Source: Gemmatimonadaceae bacterium
GTDB lineage: Bacteria; Gemmatimonadota; Gemmatimonadetes; Gemmatimonadales; Gemmatimonadaceae
Direction: 5' to 3'
Assembly: GCA_024654005.1 (NCBI GenBank)
Contig: JANLGX010000222.1
Span: forward strand, 1-34,300
Length of the DNA: 34,300 bases
Positions 7,724 through 17,461 of the stretch are shown piece by piece (within the stretch, counting starts at the first letter, position 1; every line of letters starts with the position of its first letter). The notes under the pieces are model-generated. The model had not been told where the DNA came from and made no database searches. It saw nothing but the letters and a program-made list of their open reading frames with translations. The translations under genes and the position numbers were made by a program.

Positions 7724-9064
7724 CTACAATTGCAGCGACACGAAGGTCTCCCGCCGCAGGGAGTCCAGCAGCGCGCGCGTGGCGCGCTCGGCTATGAGCT
7801 GCTGCCGGATCTGGTCGCGCACGTCCTGCACGCTGTACTCGCCGCCTTCCGTCATGGTCACGAGCTCGAGCACGGCGAACTTGACCGCCAGTCCAGCGCC
7901 GAGCTGGAAGGGATCGGTTATCGCGCCCGCCGTCTTGCCGGCGACGGCCGCCTGGTACGACGCCGGGAGAGAGTCGCGCGGGTACGGCTGGAGGATGCCG
8001 CGCTCCTCCGTCGCGTCGTGGTGCCGCTGCACAAGCTGCTCGAAGTCGGCGCCCCGCCGCCACTGCGCGGCGACGCTGTCCGCTTCCACGCGCGCCCGCT
8101 CGACGTCCGCCGAGTCTATCGCGGGACGGATCAGGATGTGCCGCGCCTTGACCTCCGCGGGTTGGATGCGGTCCACGCGAATGATGTGGTAGCCGAAGGC
8201 GGTCTCGACGATCGGACTCACCCGTCCCGGAGGCAGCGCGAAGATCGCGCGCTCGAATTCCGCGACGAGGCCGGAGCCGCGCCTGTTCCAGCCGATGTCG
8301 CCGCCCAGCTCCTTGCTCGCGGGGTCCATCGACTCGCGGCGCGCGATCTGCTCGAAGTCGCCGCCCGCGTTGATCTCGGCGAGCAGCGAATCCGCCTTCG
8401 CGCGCGCCCTGGCCTTGGCGGCGTCGGACGGCTTGGGCGCGACGACGATCTGCCGGAAAGTCACCGACGCCGGCCGCCGGCTCAGCCGCTCGCGGCTGGC
8501 CTGGAACGCCGCGTCCACCTCGGCCTCCGTCACGGTCGCCGGACGCAGCCGCTTGCGCAGCTCCTCGAACGTCCGCTGCTGCAGCATCTGGCGCCGGACC
8601 TGATCCACCAGGGTCCTGCGATACTCCTCCGGCGTTCCGAAACCGGCCTCGCGCAGCTCGCGCCTGAACTCCACGTCGCCGGGAAACTGCTCCTTGATGC
8701 GGCGGATCTGATCGTCCACCGCCGGGGCCGTCTCTTCGTCCGTCACCTCGATCTTAAGCTGGGCAGCTTTCTGCACGAGAATCTCGGCGTCGATCAGCTC
8801 GTCGAGCGTCTCGCGCGCGATGGCCATCTGTCCGGCCGAGTCGGTGGGAAAGGCCAGCCCCTGCGCGCGCTTCTGATTCACAGCGACCAGAACGTCGCTC
8901 CAGAGGACGGGCTGGTTGCCGACCACCGCCACGATCCGGTCCACGGGCAGCGACGTGCCCGGGCGCTGGAGCGCCGGCACCGTGTCCTGCGCCGAAGCAG
9001 CCGCCGGGATCGCCAGCGCCAACGCCACAGCCAATGCCGCGGCGGACGGGATTTTGAATGTCAT
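7724..9064 (-). CDS. surA: SurA-like periplasmic peptidyl-prolyl isomerase/chaperone
   Basis: 446 residues from ATG 9064; the frame stays open far upstream, but only from here does it show a signal peptide (about 1-25, ending AAASAQD) and family similarity. Layout: SurA N-terminal region (about 40-190, with DRIVAVVGNQPVLWSDV and ETLDELIDAEILVQ), a first parvulin domain (about 195-295, ending FGYHIIRVDRI), a second, more divergent parvulin domain (about 300-395), then a C-terminal helix. It should assist folding of outer-membrane proteins in the periplasm. The next gene, pdxA, begins at the base after the stop; the preceding gene encodes a second PpiC-type protein 35 bases upstream, so this looks like a foldase operon. 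Confidence 0.92.
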   Translation of the reverse strand: MTFKIPSAAALAVALALAIPAAASAQDTVPALQRPGTSLPVDRIVAVVGNQPVLWSDVLVAVNQKRAQGLAFPTDSAGQMAIARETLDELIDAEILVQKAAQLKIEVTDEETAPAVDDQIRRIKEQFPGDVEFRRELREAGFGTPEEYRRTLVDQVRRQMLQQRTFEELRKRLRPATVTEAEVDAAFQASRERLSRRPASVTFRQIVVAPKPSDAAKARARAKADSLLAEINAGGDFEQIARRESMDPASKELGGDIGWNRRGSGLVAEFERAIFALPPGRVSPIVETAFGYHIIRVDRIQPAEVKARHILIRPAIDSADVERARVEADSVAAQWRRGADFEQLVQRHHDATEERGILQPYPRDSLPASYQAAVAGKTAGAITDPFQLGAGLAVKFAVLELVTMTEGGEYSVQDVRDQIRQQLIAERATRALLDSLRRETFVSLQL

Positions 9065-9099
9065 CCTACGCCATACCCCTTCGGCCGATGCTGGTTCGA

Positions 9100-10566
9100 T
9101 CACTGGCCGGGCGGTGGCGCCGGAGCGGGCCGGGCCTCGAGTTGCGCTCCGTCCGGGCTTCCCGGCATCGGCACGGCCGAAGGCGGCTGCTGCGTCGTGC
9201 GAGTCGAATCCGCCGACGCGCGAATGCGCACCGCCTGCTGGAGCGCCCGGTCCAGCCCCGCGCTGTTGATCGCGTGCGAGTACTTGGCGCGGAGCGCCGC
9301 TTCCACCGGCGGAGGCACGTTCACGAACGGGGCCTCGTCCGCGAGCACGCGCTCGAAGTACCGGTCCGCGCGCGCGGTCGCGAGGCGGACGCGCTCCTCC
9401 CTGGTCGACGCGCTGTCGGCCAGCATCTCCAGAGAGATGCCGAGCTGGGTCCACTCGTTCACGACTTCGGCGACGAACGCCTGGCGCGTGTTGCTGAGCT
9501 CCGTGGAATCGACCTTGATGCCGGCGCTGTCCGCGGAGCGCAGCACCAGCTCGTTGCGGACGAAGTTCTTGATGAACTGTGTGACGACCGAGTCCGGCGC
9601 CGCGATCAGCCGCGACTGCACCTGCTGCTGCGGCGGGAACGTCTCCATCCAGCGCACCAGCTTGGCCGCTGTGAATGATCCCAGCACCGAAGTGGCGAGC
9701 ACCGCCCGGTCCTTCACGTGCCCGTCGGGGTCGGCCGCGACGGCGCGCGCCGTGGCGGGCGCGCTCTTCTTCACGCTGATCTTCGAAGCCGAATCCATCC
9801 GCGCCATGTAGGTGCTCTCGGCCGCCTGCATGCTCTGCGCGCGGCTGGCCTGCAGGAACTCCTCCCGCACCTCCTCGAACGTCGGGCGGCGGATGATGTG
9901 GTAGCCGTACGGTGTCTCGATGATCGGCGAGATCCCGCCGGGCTGCAGCGCGAGCAGCGCGTTCTGGAACTCCGGCACCATCGCCCCGCGCGGGAAGACG
10001 CCGAGGCTGCCGCCCTGCGCGCCCGACTGGGTGTCCTCGCTGTTGCTCGCCGCCAACGAGGCGAAGTTCGCCGCGGTGAGCCGCGAGCGCAGCTGCTGCG
10101 CCCGGGCGAGCGCGTTCCGCTTGGCGCTGTCCGGCTTGTTCTGCGTGAGGAACAGGATGTGGCTGGCGGCGAGCAGGTCCCCGGCCGCGAACTTGCGCGG
10201 CGCGGCGGCGGTGTCCACGCGGCCCCAGTCTCTGGAGATCTGCGTGAACCACTTCTGCGCGCGCTGATTCGCGAACAGCGACCACATGGCGCTGTCGATC
10301 GTGGCGGGCTGGTTGAGCGAGTCCCCGTCCGCGGCGGCGAGCGCCAGCAGCTGATAGTTGACCCACATGCCGGCCACCGTGCGGATCACGTCCTTGCGGA
10401 CCGGAGCCTGGGACGAGCCGATGAGCTGCGCCAGGCGCGCGGCGCTGAGCTGGTTGGACTCCGCCCGGGCGGCGGTGTCGGTGTGGGCGGTGAGAGCGTC
10501 GCGCATCCCCTCACAACCGGAGAACAGCGTCAGCGCGAGGACGGCGACTGCGATAGGGCGAATCAT
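9100..10566 (-). CDS. PpiC-type peptidyl-prolyl isomerase lipoprotein
   Basis: 488 residues from ATG 10566; the frame extends 22 codons further, but this start places a lipoprotein signal at the N-terminus (IAVAVLALTLFSGC, lipid-modified Cys at about residue 17) and avoids overlap with mfd. A parvulin domain lies in the middle (about 140-250): AASHILFLTQNK, GSLGVFPRGAMVPEFQNAL and ETPYGYHIIRRP are typical blocks. Flanking helical regions resemble SurA/PrsA chaperone arms; the C-terminus is Pro/Ala-rich. Probably an envelope foldase anchored to a membrane. mfd ends 28 bases upstream and the SurA-like gene starts 35 bases downstream. Substrate unknown; a PrsA-like role is inference. Confidence 0.88.
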   Translation of the reverse strand: MIRPIAVAVLALTLFSGCEGMRDALTAHTDTAARAESNQLSAARLAQLIGSSQAPVRKDVIRTVAGMWVNYQLLALAAADGDSLNQPATIDSAMWSLFANQRAQKWFTQISRDWGRVDTAAAPRKFAAGDLLAASHILFLTQNKPDSAKRNALARAQQLRSRLTAANFASLAASNSEDTQSGAQGGSLGVFPRGAMVPEFQNALLALQPGGISPIIETPYGYHIIRRPTFEEVREEFLQASRAQSMQAAESTYMARMDSASKISVKKSAPATARAVAADPDGHVKDRAVLATSVLGSFTAAKLVRWMETFPPQQQVQSRLIAAPDSVVTQFIKNFVRNELVLRSADSAGIKVDSTELSNTRQAFVAEVVNEWTQLGISLEMLADSASTREERVRLATARADRYFERVLADEAPFVNVPPPVEAALRAKYSHAINSAGLDRALQQAVRIRASADSTRTTQQPPSAVPMPGSPDGAQLEARPAPAPPPGQ

Positions 10567-10594
10567 GTTGTCGAGCGGCTCCAGAAAGTTTGGG

Positions 10595-13500
10595 CTACGG
10601 GCGAAGCTTCGTGAGGGCGCGGACGAGTCCATCGAGGAGCGTGGAGCCGCCGAGCCGGGTCAGCTTCAGAGACAGCGGGTGCGTCCGTCGCACTTCCGCC
10701 GAGAACTGCACATCCTGAAACGCCGCCGCGAGACCCTTCACGCGCGGAACGGCATAATCTCTAAAGGTAATACGGGCCTCCGCGCCCCGCAGGAAGATGG
10801 ACTCGATCTCGAGCGCGCCCCCCAGGACGCGCAGCAGGCTCGTGGCGAAGAACCCCTCCACCGCCGGCGGCAGCGGACCGAACCGGTCGCGCACCTCCTG
10901 CCTCACCTGTTCGACATCCGCGGCCTCGGTAAGGTTCGTCAGCCGGCGATATATGTCGAGCTTGGCGTCCTGCGAGGGCATGTAGTCGTCGGGCAGGAAG
11001 GCCGGCACGTCGAGCGACACCTCCGCGGGCTGGAGCTTCGGGCTGGTATCGCCGCGCAGCATGCGGCGCACCGTCTCGTCGAGCAGCCGCAGGTACATGT
11101 CGAACCCGACCGCCTGCACGAACCCCGACTGCTCCGGCCCGAGCAGGTTGCCCGCGCCGCGCAGCTCCATGTCCCTGAGCGCGATGCGGTAGCCGGACCC
11201 GAGCTCGGTGTGGTGCTCCAGGACCTTGAGCCGGCGGTTCGCCTCCTCGTCCACGGTCTCGGGGACGAGGAGATAGCAGTACGCGCGGCGGTGCGAGCGC
11301 CCGACGCGGCCGCGGAGCTGGTACAGCTGCGCGAGGCCCAGCGTGTCGGCCCGGTTCACGAACATGGTGTTGGCGTTGGGCACGTCCAGCCCCGACTCCA
11401 CGATCATCGTCGAGACGAGGATGTCCAGTTCCTCGTTGACGAACCTTCGCATGACGGACTCGAGATCGCGCTCGCGCATCTGCCCATGCGCCACGCCGAT
11501 GCGCGCCCGCGGCGCGAGCCGCTGCACGTGGTCGGCGACGGCCTGGATCGTCTCGATCCGGTTGTGCACGAAGAACACCTGGCCGCCGCGGTCGAGCTCG
11601 CGCGCGATCCCCTCTTCCAGCAGACCGTCGTCCCACGGCTCGACGAACGTCAACACCGGCGAGCGGTCCCGTGGCGCGGTCTGCATCAGCGTCATGTCGC
11701 GCAGGCCGGCGAGCGAGAGATGCAGCGTCCGCGGAATCGGGGTCGCCGTGAGGGTGAGCGCGTCCGCCTGCAGCCGCAGCTGCTTCAGCCGCTCCTTGTG
11801 CTTCACGCCGAAGCGGTGCTCCTCGTCCACCACGATCAGTCCCAGCTCGCCGAAGTTGACGTCCGCGCTCAGCAGCCGGTGCGTGCCGATGACGATGTCC
11901 GCCTTCTTCTCCGCGATCTCCGTGAGCACTTCCGCCTGCTCCTTCGCCGTCTGGAACCGGCTCAGCGTGCGCACTGTCACGGGAAAATCGGCGAGCCGGT
12001 CGCCGAAGGTGCGCGCGTGCTGCTCGGCGAGAATCGTAGTGGGGACGAGCACCGCGACCTGGCGCCCCGACTGCACCGCCTTGAACGCGGCGCGCACCGC
12101 GACCTCGGTCTTGCCGTAGCCGACGTCGCCCACCAGCAGGCGGTCCATCGGCCGCGGTCCTTCCATGTCGGCCTTCACGTCCTCGGTCGCCCGCCGCTGG
12201 TCGGGCGTGTCCTCGAACAGGAACGACGACTCTAGCTGCCGCTGCCACGCCGTATCCGGGACGTGCTGCGGGCGCGTGGCGATCTTCCGCCGCGCGTACA
12301 GATCGAGCAGCTCCGCGGTCATCTCCTGAATGGCGGCCCGCGTGCGGTCGCGCTGCTGCACCCACCTCTTCCCGCCCAGCTTGTGCAGGTGCGGCGGCGG
12401 CGCGTCCCCGTCGATGTCGTCGGAGGAGCGGAACCGCTCGAGCTGGTCGATCTTGTACAGCGGGACGTTGAGCCGGTCGCCGCCGGCGTACTCGATCACC
12501 GCGACTTCGACGGTGCTCTCCCGCACGAACAGCTTCTCCATCCCACGGTAGATCCCGACGCCGTGCTCGAGATGCACCACATAGTCCCCGGGCTTGAGCG
12601 CGGCCCCGGAATCGAACGCGCTGCCGCCGGAATATTTTCGCGCGCGCCGGATCCGCCGCTCGCGGCTGAAGATCTCGTGGTCGGTGAGCACGCGAAGACC
12701 GGGATCGCTGCCGCGGGGCGGAACCACGAATCCCCGGTGCAGCACGCCGATCGCGAGCGCGGCGGGCGAGCGCGGGCCCGGTCCGTCGTCGAGCAGCTCC
12801 TCGAGCCGCTCCGCCTGCCCGGCGTTGTCGCACAGGATCACGGTGGGCGTCCCGTCGCGCACCGTGCGGCGGAGCTGCTTGATGTCGCGTGCTATCGCCT
12901 CGGGCGCGCGAATCGGGAAGACGATGTCCTCGCCGTCGCTCGCCGCGGTGTGCAGCGCCACCGATCCGAACGAGCCGAGTCTGCCGGTCACCACCTCCGG
13001 CCGGTCGTACAGCTCTTCCCTGTCCGGCGCGTCCTCGCCGCGCCGGCGGGCGAGATCGATGTGATGCTGCGCCTCGTCCCACGTGCGCGCCAGCTCGGCG
13101 TCGAGCTTCGTCCCCTCCGGGTACACGACGACCGTGTCCGGCGGCCACAGGTCCGCGATGGAGATCCGCTCGAATTCCTCCGTGGCAGTAGTGACCTGAC
13201 CATCCACGGGGAGCACCAACGCCAGCTCCGCCTCGCGCGTGGAGCGCTGCGAGCCCACGTCGAAGTGGCGCAGCTCCGCGATCTCGTCGCCGAAGAACTC
13301 CAGCCGCACCGGCTCGGCCATGCCGAAGCCGTAGATGTCGAGGATTCCTCCGCGCACGCTGAACTGCGCGACGTCGTCCACCATGTCCACGCGCTCGAAG
13401 CCGATGGACTCCAGGTGCTGGATCAGCTGCGTCGGACGATGAACGTCGCCTTTCCGGAGCTCGAGCCGGGCGGCGGACAGCGCGCGCGCGAGCCGGGTGC

Positions 13501-13885
13501 GCTCCATGACCGCGCGCGCCGTGGTGAGGAGCACACGGATCCCGCCGCGCGCCATGCGCTCCAGCGTCTCGACGCGCTCGCCCGCGACTTCAGCGTGCGG
13601 CTCCGCTTCGCCGAATGCCTCGCGCGGCGGATAGAACGCCACCGATTCACCGTCGGCGACCGCGCCCATGTCCGCGAGCCAGCGCTCGGCTTCGGGCACG
13701 GCTTCGCAGACAACGACAAATAACCGCCGCTCCAGCCGGCGCGACAGCGCGCTGACCAGGACGGCGTCGCTCGAGCCATGCAGGCCGGCGGCCCGAGCAG
13801 TCTTGCCCGGGGGTGGAATGCTGTCGAGAAGGCGGATGAATGACGGGAGCCCTTCGACAGCGGACAGCAAAAGCGGGAGTGGCAT
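10595..13885 (-). CDS. mfd: Transcription-repair coupling factor Mfd
   Basis: 1096 residues, slightly short of the usual 1,130-1,150. ATP-dependent translocase that removes stalled RNA polymerase from lesions and recruits UvrA. Domains in order: a UvrB-like N-terminal module (about 1-220, with FSVRGGILDIYGFG), a linker, the RNA-polymerase interaction domain (about 428-500, with GDYVVHLEHGVGIYRGM), a superfamily 2 motor with Walker A GDVGYGKTE at 586-594 and DEEH at 687-690, motif VI near QLRGRVGRSHRRAYCYLL, and a C-terminal TRCF domain (about 960-1060). ATG at 13885. It heads a minus-strand group with two foldases and pdxA; the upstream neighbour is the repeat-flanked S23 cassette. Confidence 0.97.
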   Translation of the reverse strand: MPLPLLLSAVEGLPSFIRLLDSIPPPGKTARAAGLHGSSDAVLVSALSRRLERRLFVVVCEAVPEAERWLADMGAVADGESVAFYPPREAFGEAEPHAEVAGERVETLERMARGGIRVLLTTARAVMERTRLARALSAARLELRKGDVHRPTQLIQHLESIGFERVDMVDDVAQFSVRGGILDIYGFGMAEPVRLEFFGDEIAELRHFDVGSQRSTREAELALVLPVDGQVTTATEEFERISIADLWPPDTVVVYPEGTKLDAELARTWDEAQHHIDLARRRGEDAPDREELYDRPEVVTGRLGSFGSVALHTAASDGEDIVFPIRAPEAIARDIKQLRRTVRDGTPTVILCDNAGQAERLEELLDDGPGPRSPAALAIGVLHRGFVVPPRGSDPGLRVLTDHEIFSRERRIRRARKYSGGSAFDSGAALKPGDYVVHLEHGVGIYRGMEKLFVRESTVEVAVIEYAGGDRLNVPLYKIDQLERFRSSDDIDGDAPPPHLHKLGGKRWVQQRDRTRAAIQEMTAELLDLYARRKIATRPQHVPDTAWQRQLESSFLFEDTPDQRRATEDVKADMEGPRPMDRLLVGDVGYGKTEVAVRAAFKAVQSGRQVAVLVPTTILAEQHARTFGDRLADFPVTVRTLSRFQTAKEQAEVLTEIAEKKADIVIGTHRLLSADVNFGELGLIVVDEEHRFGVKHKERLKQLRLQADALTLTATPIPRTLHLSLAGLRDMTLMQTAPRDRSPVLTFVEPWDDGLLEEGIARELDRGGQVFFVHNRIETIQAVADHVQRLAPRARIGVAHGQMRERDLESVMRRFVNEELDILVSTMIVESGLDVPNANTMFVNRADTLGLAQLYQLRGRVGRSHRRAYCYLLVPETVDEEANRRLKVLEHHTELGSGYRIALRDMELRGAGNLLGPEQSGFVQAVGFDMYLRLLDETVRRMLRGDTSPKLQPAEVSLDVPAFLPDDYMPSQDAKLDIYRRLTNLTEAADVEQVRQEVRDRFGPLPPAVEGFFATSLLRVLGGALEIESIFLRGAEARITFRDYAVPRVKGLAAAFQDVQFSAEVRRTHPLSLKLTRLGGSTLLDGLVRALTKLRP

Positions 13886-13926
13886 TGGGGCAAAGCAAGC
13901 TAACTACGCTCCAAGCCATTCGACTG

Positions 13927-13977
13927 CCGGAATCCAACTTTGGAGTGTGGCAGTTTGGAGTGTGGCAGTTTGGAGTC
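13927..13977 (+). repeat. Left inverted arm of the S23 cassette, 15-base tandem units
   Basis: The outer 11 bases CCGGAATCCAA are followed by a 15-base unit, TTTGGAGTGTGGCAG, which can be read as 7+8, present almost twice and then cut off (TTTGGAGTC). The arm pairs with 14421-14471 (44 of 51 positions). Its inner edge overlaps the stop codon of the S23-type gene (TGA, 13978-13976). Confidence 0.8.
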
Positions 13978-14347
13978 AGTCCGGCGGAGGTGGCTTGCGG
14001 AGGACCTTCGCCCTAGGCCCGCAAACCATGCGGCGTATCTCGATCGTCTCCTGCGTGAGAGCCGTGCACTCTCTCCGGCTAAGAACTCCATATTCCTGCG
14101 CCAGTTCGAGTTGGCCTTCAAGCTCCTTCGATGACTTGATGCTGCTATCCAGGAACTTGGCAAAGTCTTTTGGTGTTCGCGTGCCGCACCCCTCAATGAT
14201 GTTGAAGAGGACTGATTCCGCCGCCCGGGTCGTTTGCGACTGAAGAGCCGCATAGCCGGTTCGCGGAAACGCTCGCGTCGCCCGCCGAACAACAAGACAG
14301 TGTGCTTGCGCCCTGGCCCACACATCCAGCTTCCGGTGATCCTGCAT
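13976..14347 (-). CDS. Four-helix bundle protein, S23 / 23S rRNA intervening-sequence family
   Basis: 123 residues from ATG 14347 (a GTG five codons upstream is possible). Typical opening [12 protein letters not shown], then helices containing [38 protein letters not shown] and [13 protein letters not shown], which are the hallmark blocks of the TIGR02436 four-helix family. Relatives are encoded in intervening sequences of 23S rRNA genes (Leptospira, Coxiella), stand alone in many environmental genomes, or act as the Avd accessory protein of diversity-generating retroelements. Biochemical role unknown beyond nucleic-acid binding proposed for Avd. Here there is no rRNA or reverse transcriptase nearby; the gene is instead boxed in by inverted repeats and has lower GC than its neighbours. 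Confidence 0.88.
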   Translation of the reverse strand: MQDHRKLDVWARAQAHCLVVRRATRAFPRTGYAALQSQTTRAAESVLFNIIEGCGTRTPKDFAKFLDSSIKSSKELEGQLELAQEYGVLSRRECTALTQETIEIRRMVCGPRAKVLRKPPPPD

Positions 14348-14420
14348 CCCGCAAGAAGCCACGAATCAGCCCACCACACACCATCCAGCCACGACTCGGC
14401 CAATCGAATCCCTGCATCGT

Positions 14421-14471
14421 TACTCCCCACTGCCTCACTCCCCACTGCCACACTCCAAACTTGGATTCCGG
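14421..14471 (-). repeat. Right inverted arm of the S23 cassette
   Basis: Reverse complement of the left arm with seven mismatches. Read on the minus strand it begins CCGGAATCCAA and shows the same 15-base period, with units TTTGGAGTGTGGCAG and TGGGGAGTGAGGCAG and a third truncated copy. It lies about 60 bases before the lepA start, so it may affect the lepA leader or promoter. Confidence 0.8.
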
Positions 14472-14490
14472 TGAGGCCCGGCTCGGACCC

Positions 14491-14496
14491 TATATT
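14491..14496 (+). promoter_or_regulatory. Possible -10 box of lepA and the downstream gene run
   Basis: TATATT, 36 bases before the GTG at 14533. The nearest -35-like hexamer, TTGGAT at 14461-14466, lies within the right cassette arm but is 24 bases away, too far for a standard spacer. The assignment rests on the A+T-rich hexamer in an otherwise GC-rich stretch. Confidence 0.3.
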
Positions 14497-14532
14497 TCGG
14501 TCTCTCCCTGCCAAATCCCCGCAAATCAGCCC

Positions 14533-16338
<1,806 letters not shown>

Positions 16339-17409
16339 ATGACGTTTCTGGTCGTGCAGACGAGCTTCATCGGCGACATGGTGCTGACCACGCCATTGAT
16401 CGCGGAGCTGGCTCGTCGGGGACCGGTGGACGTGCTCACGACGCCGATCACGGGCCCGCTGCTGGCGAACAATCCCGCCGTGCGCCGCGTGATCCTGTAC
16501 GACAAGCGCGGCGCGGACCGCGGTCCCGTCGGCCTCTGGCGCGCGGCGCGCTCGACGCGCGAGCTGTTCGACGAGGGCAGCAAGCACCCCGTCGGCTACG
16601 ACGCCGCGTATCTCGCCCAGGGATCGATCCGGAGCGCGATCGCCGCGCGGCTCGTGGGAGCCGAGGAATACGTCGGCTTCAGCACCTCGGCGGGCCGGGT
16701 GCTGTACACCCGGGTCATCCCCTACCGCGAGGACAAGCATCACGCCGAGCGGCTGTGGTCGCTCGCCACGTGGAACGAGCCGAGCGCGGCGCGTCCGCCG
16801 AATATCCGGCCCGCGCTGTACCCCGGGGAGAAGGAACGCGAGGCGGTCGACGATCTGCTTGGCCTAGCCTCGTCCAAGTCGACGCCCCGGGGCAGTCACC
16901 AGTCACTAGTCACTAGTCACCAGTCACTTGTAGTTCTCGCTCCCGGCAGCACGTGGGCGACCAAGCGCTGGCCGTACTTCGCCGACCTCGCGCGCATTCT
17001 CGCGAGCCGCTTTACGGTGGCGATCATCGGGAGCGAAGCGGAGCAGGTCGCTGCCCGCGCGATCCGCAACGAAGCGGCAGTCGAGATCTGCGACGCGACC
17101 GGCCGGCTGTCGCTGCTCGGCTCGGCCGAGCTGATCGGCCGCGCCGCGGCGTTGGTCACGAATGATTCCGCGCCGCTCCATCTGGCCTCGGCCATGAACA
17201 CCCCCACGGTCGCCGTCTTCGGCCCCACGGTCCCCGCCTTCGGCTTCGGTCCGCTCGCCTCGCGCAATGCGGTCGCCGGCCTCGATTCCCTGGCGTGCCG
17301 CCCCTGCCACCGCCACGGCCCCCGCCGCTGTCCGCTTGGCCATTGGCGGTGCATGCGCGACCTTTCAGCCGACCATGTCGCCGCCCTCGTGGAGGAACTC
17401 GTAGCGTGA
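16339..17409 (+). CDS. Glycosyltransferase family 9, heptosyltransferase-like
   Basis: 356 residues. GT9 fold of ADP-heptose:LPS heptosyltransferases: N-terminal QTSFIGDMVLTTPLIAEL, second domain starting LVVLAPGSTWATKRWP (about 196-211) and nucleotide-sugar-site region GRAAALVTNDSAPLHLASA at about 267-285. The Cys-rich end (ACRPCHRHGPRRCPLGHWRC, about 319-338) resembles the CxxC segments of WaaF-like proteins. Probable role: LPS core or other surface-glycan assembly at the inner face of the cytoplasmic membrane. Oddity: residues about 186-199 (SHQSLVTSHQSLVV) are encoded by a 7-base tandem repeat placed exactly at the interdomain linker, so the insertion is tolerated. Begins at the base after the lepA stop. 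WaaF itself is not certain. Confidence 0.88.
   Translation: MTFLVVQTSFIGDMVLTTPLIAELARRGPVDVLTTPITGPLLANNPAVRRVILYDKRGADRGPVGLWRAARSTRELFDEGSKHPVGYDAAYLAQGSIRSAIAARLVGAEEYVGFSTSAGRVLYTRVIPYREDKHHAERLWSLATWNEPSAARPPNIRPALYPGEKEREAVDDLLGLASSKSTPRGSHQSLVTSHQSLVVLAPGSTWATKRWPYFADLARILASRFTVAIIGSEAEQVAARAIRNEAAVEICDATGRLSLLGSAELIGRAAALVTNDSAPLHLASAMNTPTVAVFGPTVPAFGFGPLASRNAVAGLDSLACRPCHRHGPRRCPLGHWRCMRDLSADHVAALVEELVA
16893..16927 (+). repeat. Heptanucleotide tandem repeat inside the GT9 gene
   Basis: Five adjacent 7-base units: CAGTCAC, CAGTCAC, TAGTCAC, TAGTCAC, CAGTCAC. It lies in frame inside coding sequence and is read as two rounds of SHQSLV/T at the interdomain linker. On the minus strand the unit is GTGACTR, close to the GTGATTN unit of the array at 25160-25237. 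Confidence 0.9.
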
Positions 17410-17431
17410 TCCCGCCAAGCAGTTGCCCTTC

Positions 17432-17459
17432 GCTGCTAGCTGCTAGCTGCCAGCTGCCT
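17432..17459 (+). repeat. Heptanucleotide tandem repeat at the ROK gene start
   Basis: Four adjacent 7-base units: GCTGCTA, GCTGCTA, GCTGCCA, GCTGCCT. They end two bases before the ATG at 17462 and fill the place where a ribosome binding site would be; none is visible. This 52-base gap is the only sizeable one in the gene run from lepA to the EnvC-like gene. Confidence 0.88.
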
Positions 17460-17461
17460 TC

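Larger units (their letters stand above)
13927..14471. mobile_element. Putative cassette: S23-type gene enclosed by inverted tandem-unit repeats
   Basis: 545 bases between mfd and lepA bounded by 51-base inverted arms that match at 44 of 51 positions by hand alignment; both arms begin CCGGAATCCAA at the outer edge. The only evident gene inside is the S23-type four-helix protein, on the minus strand. One 60-base line inside (14101-14160) is about 52% GC by count, against about 65% for a line of lepA (14701-14760), which suggests foreign origin. No target-site duplication is obvious and no transposase is present, so mobility is inferred, not shown. Confidence 0.45.

Noticed and set aside
7010-9811. 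Very long open frame of 933 codons on the plus strand opposite pdxA, the SurA-like gene and the lipoprotein gene
   Set aside because: Arg/His/Gly-rich translation without domain features, antisense to three well-supported genes; an effect of high GC at third codon positions.
10567-10632. Upstream extension of the PpiC lipoprotein
   Set aside because: It overlaps the end of mfd and would bury the lipoprotein signal sequence.
14302-14532. Upstream extension of the lepA frame
   Set aside because: It crosses the inverted arm of the S23 cassette and has no similarity; GTG 14533 gives the canonical length.
16893-16927. Short direct repeats considered as a CRISPR remnant
   Set aside because: Units are 7 bases and directly adjacent, with no spacers and no cas gene nearby.
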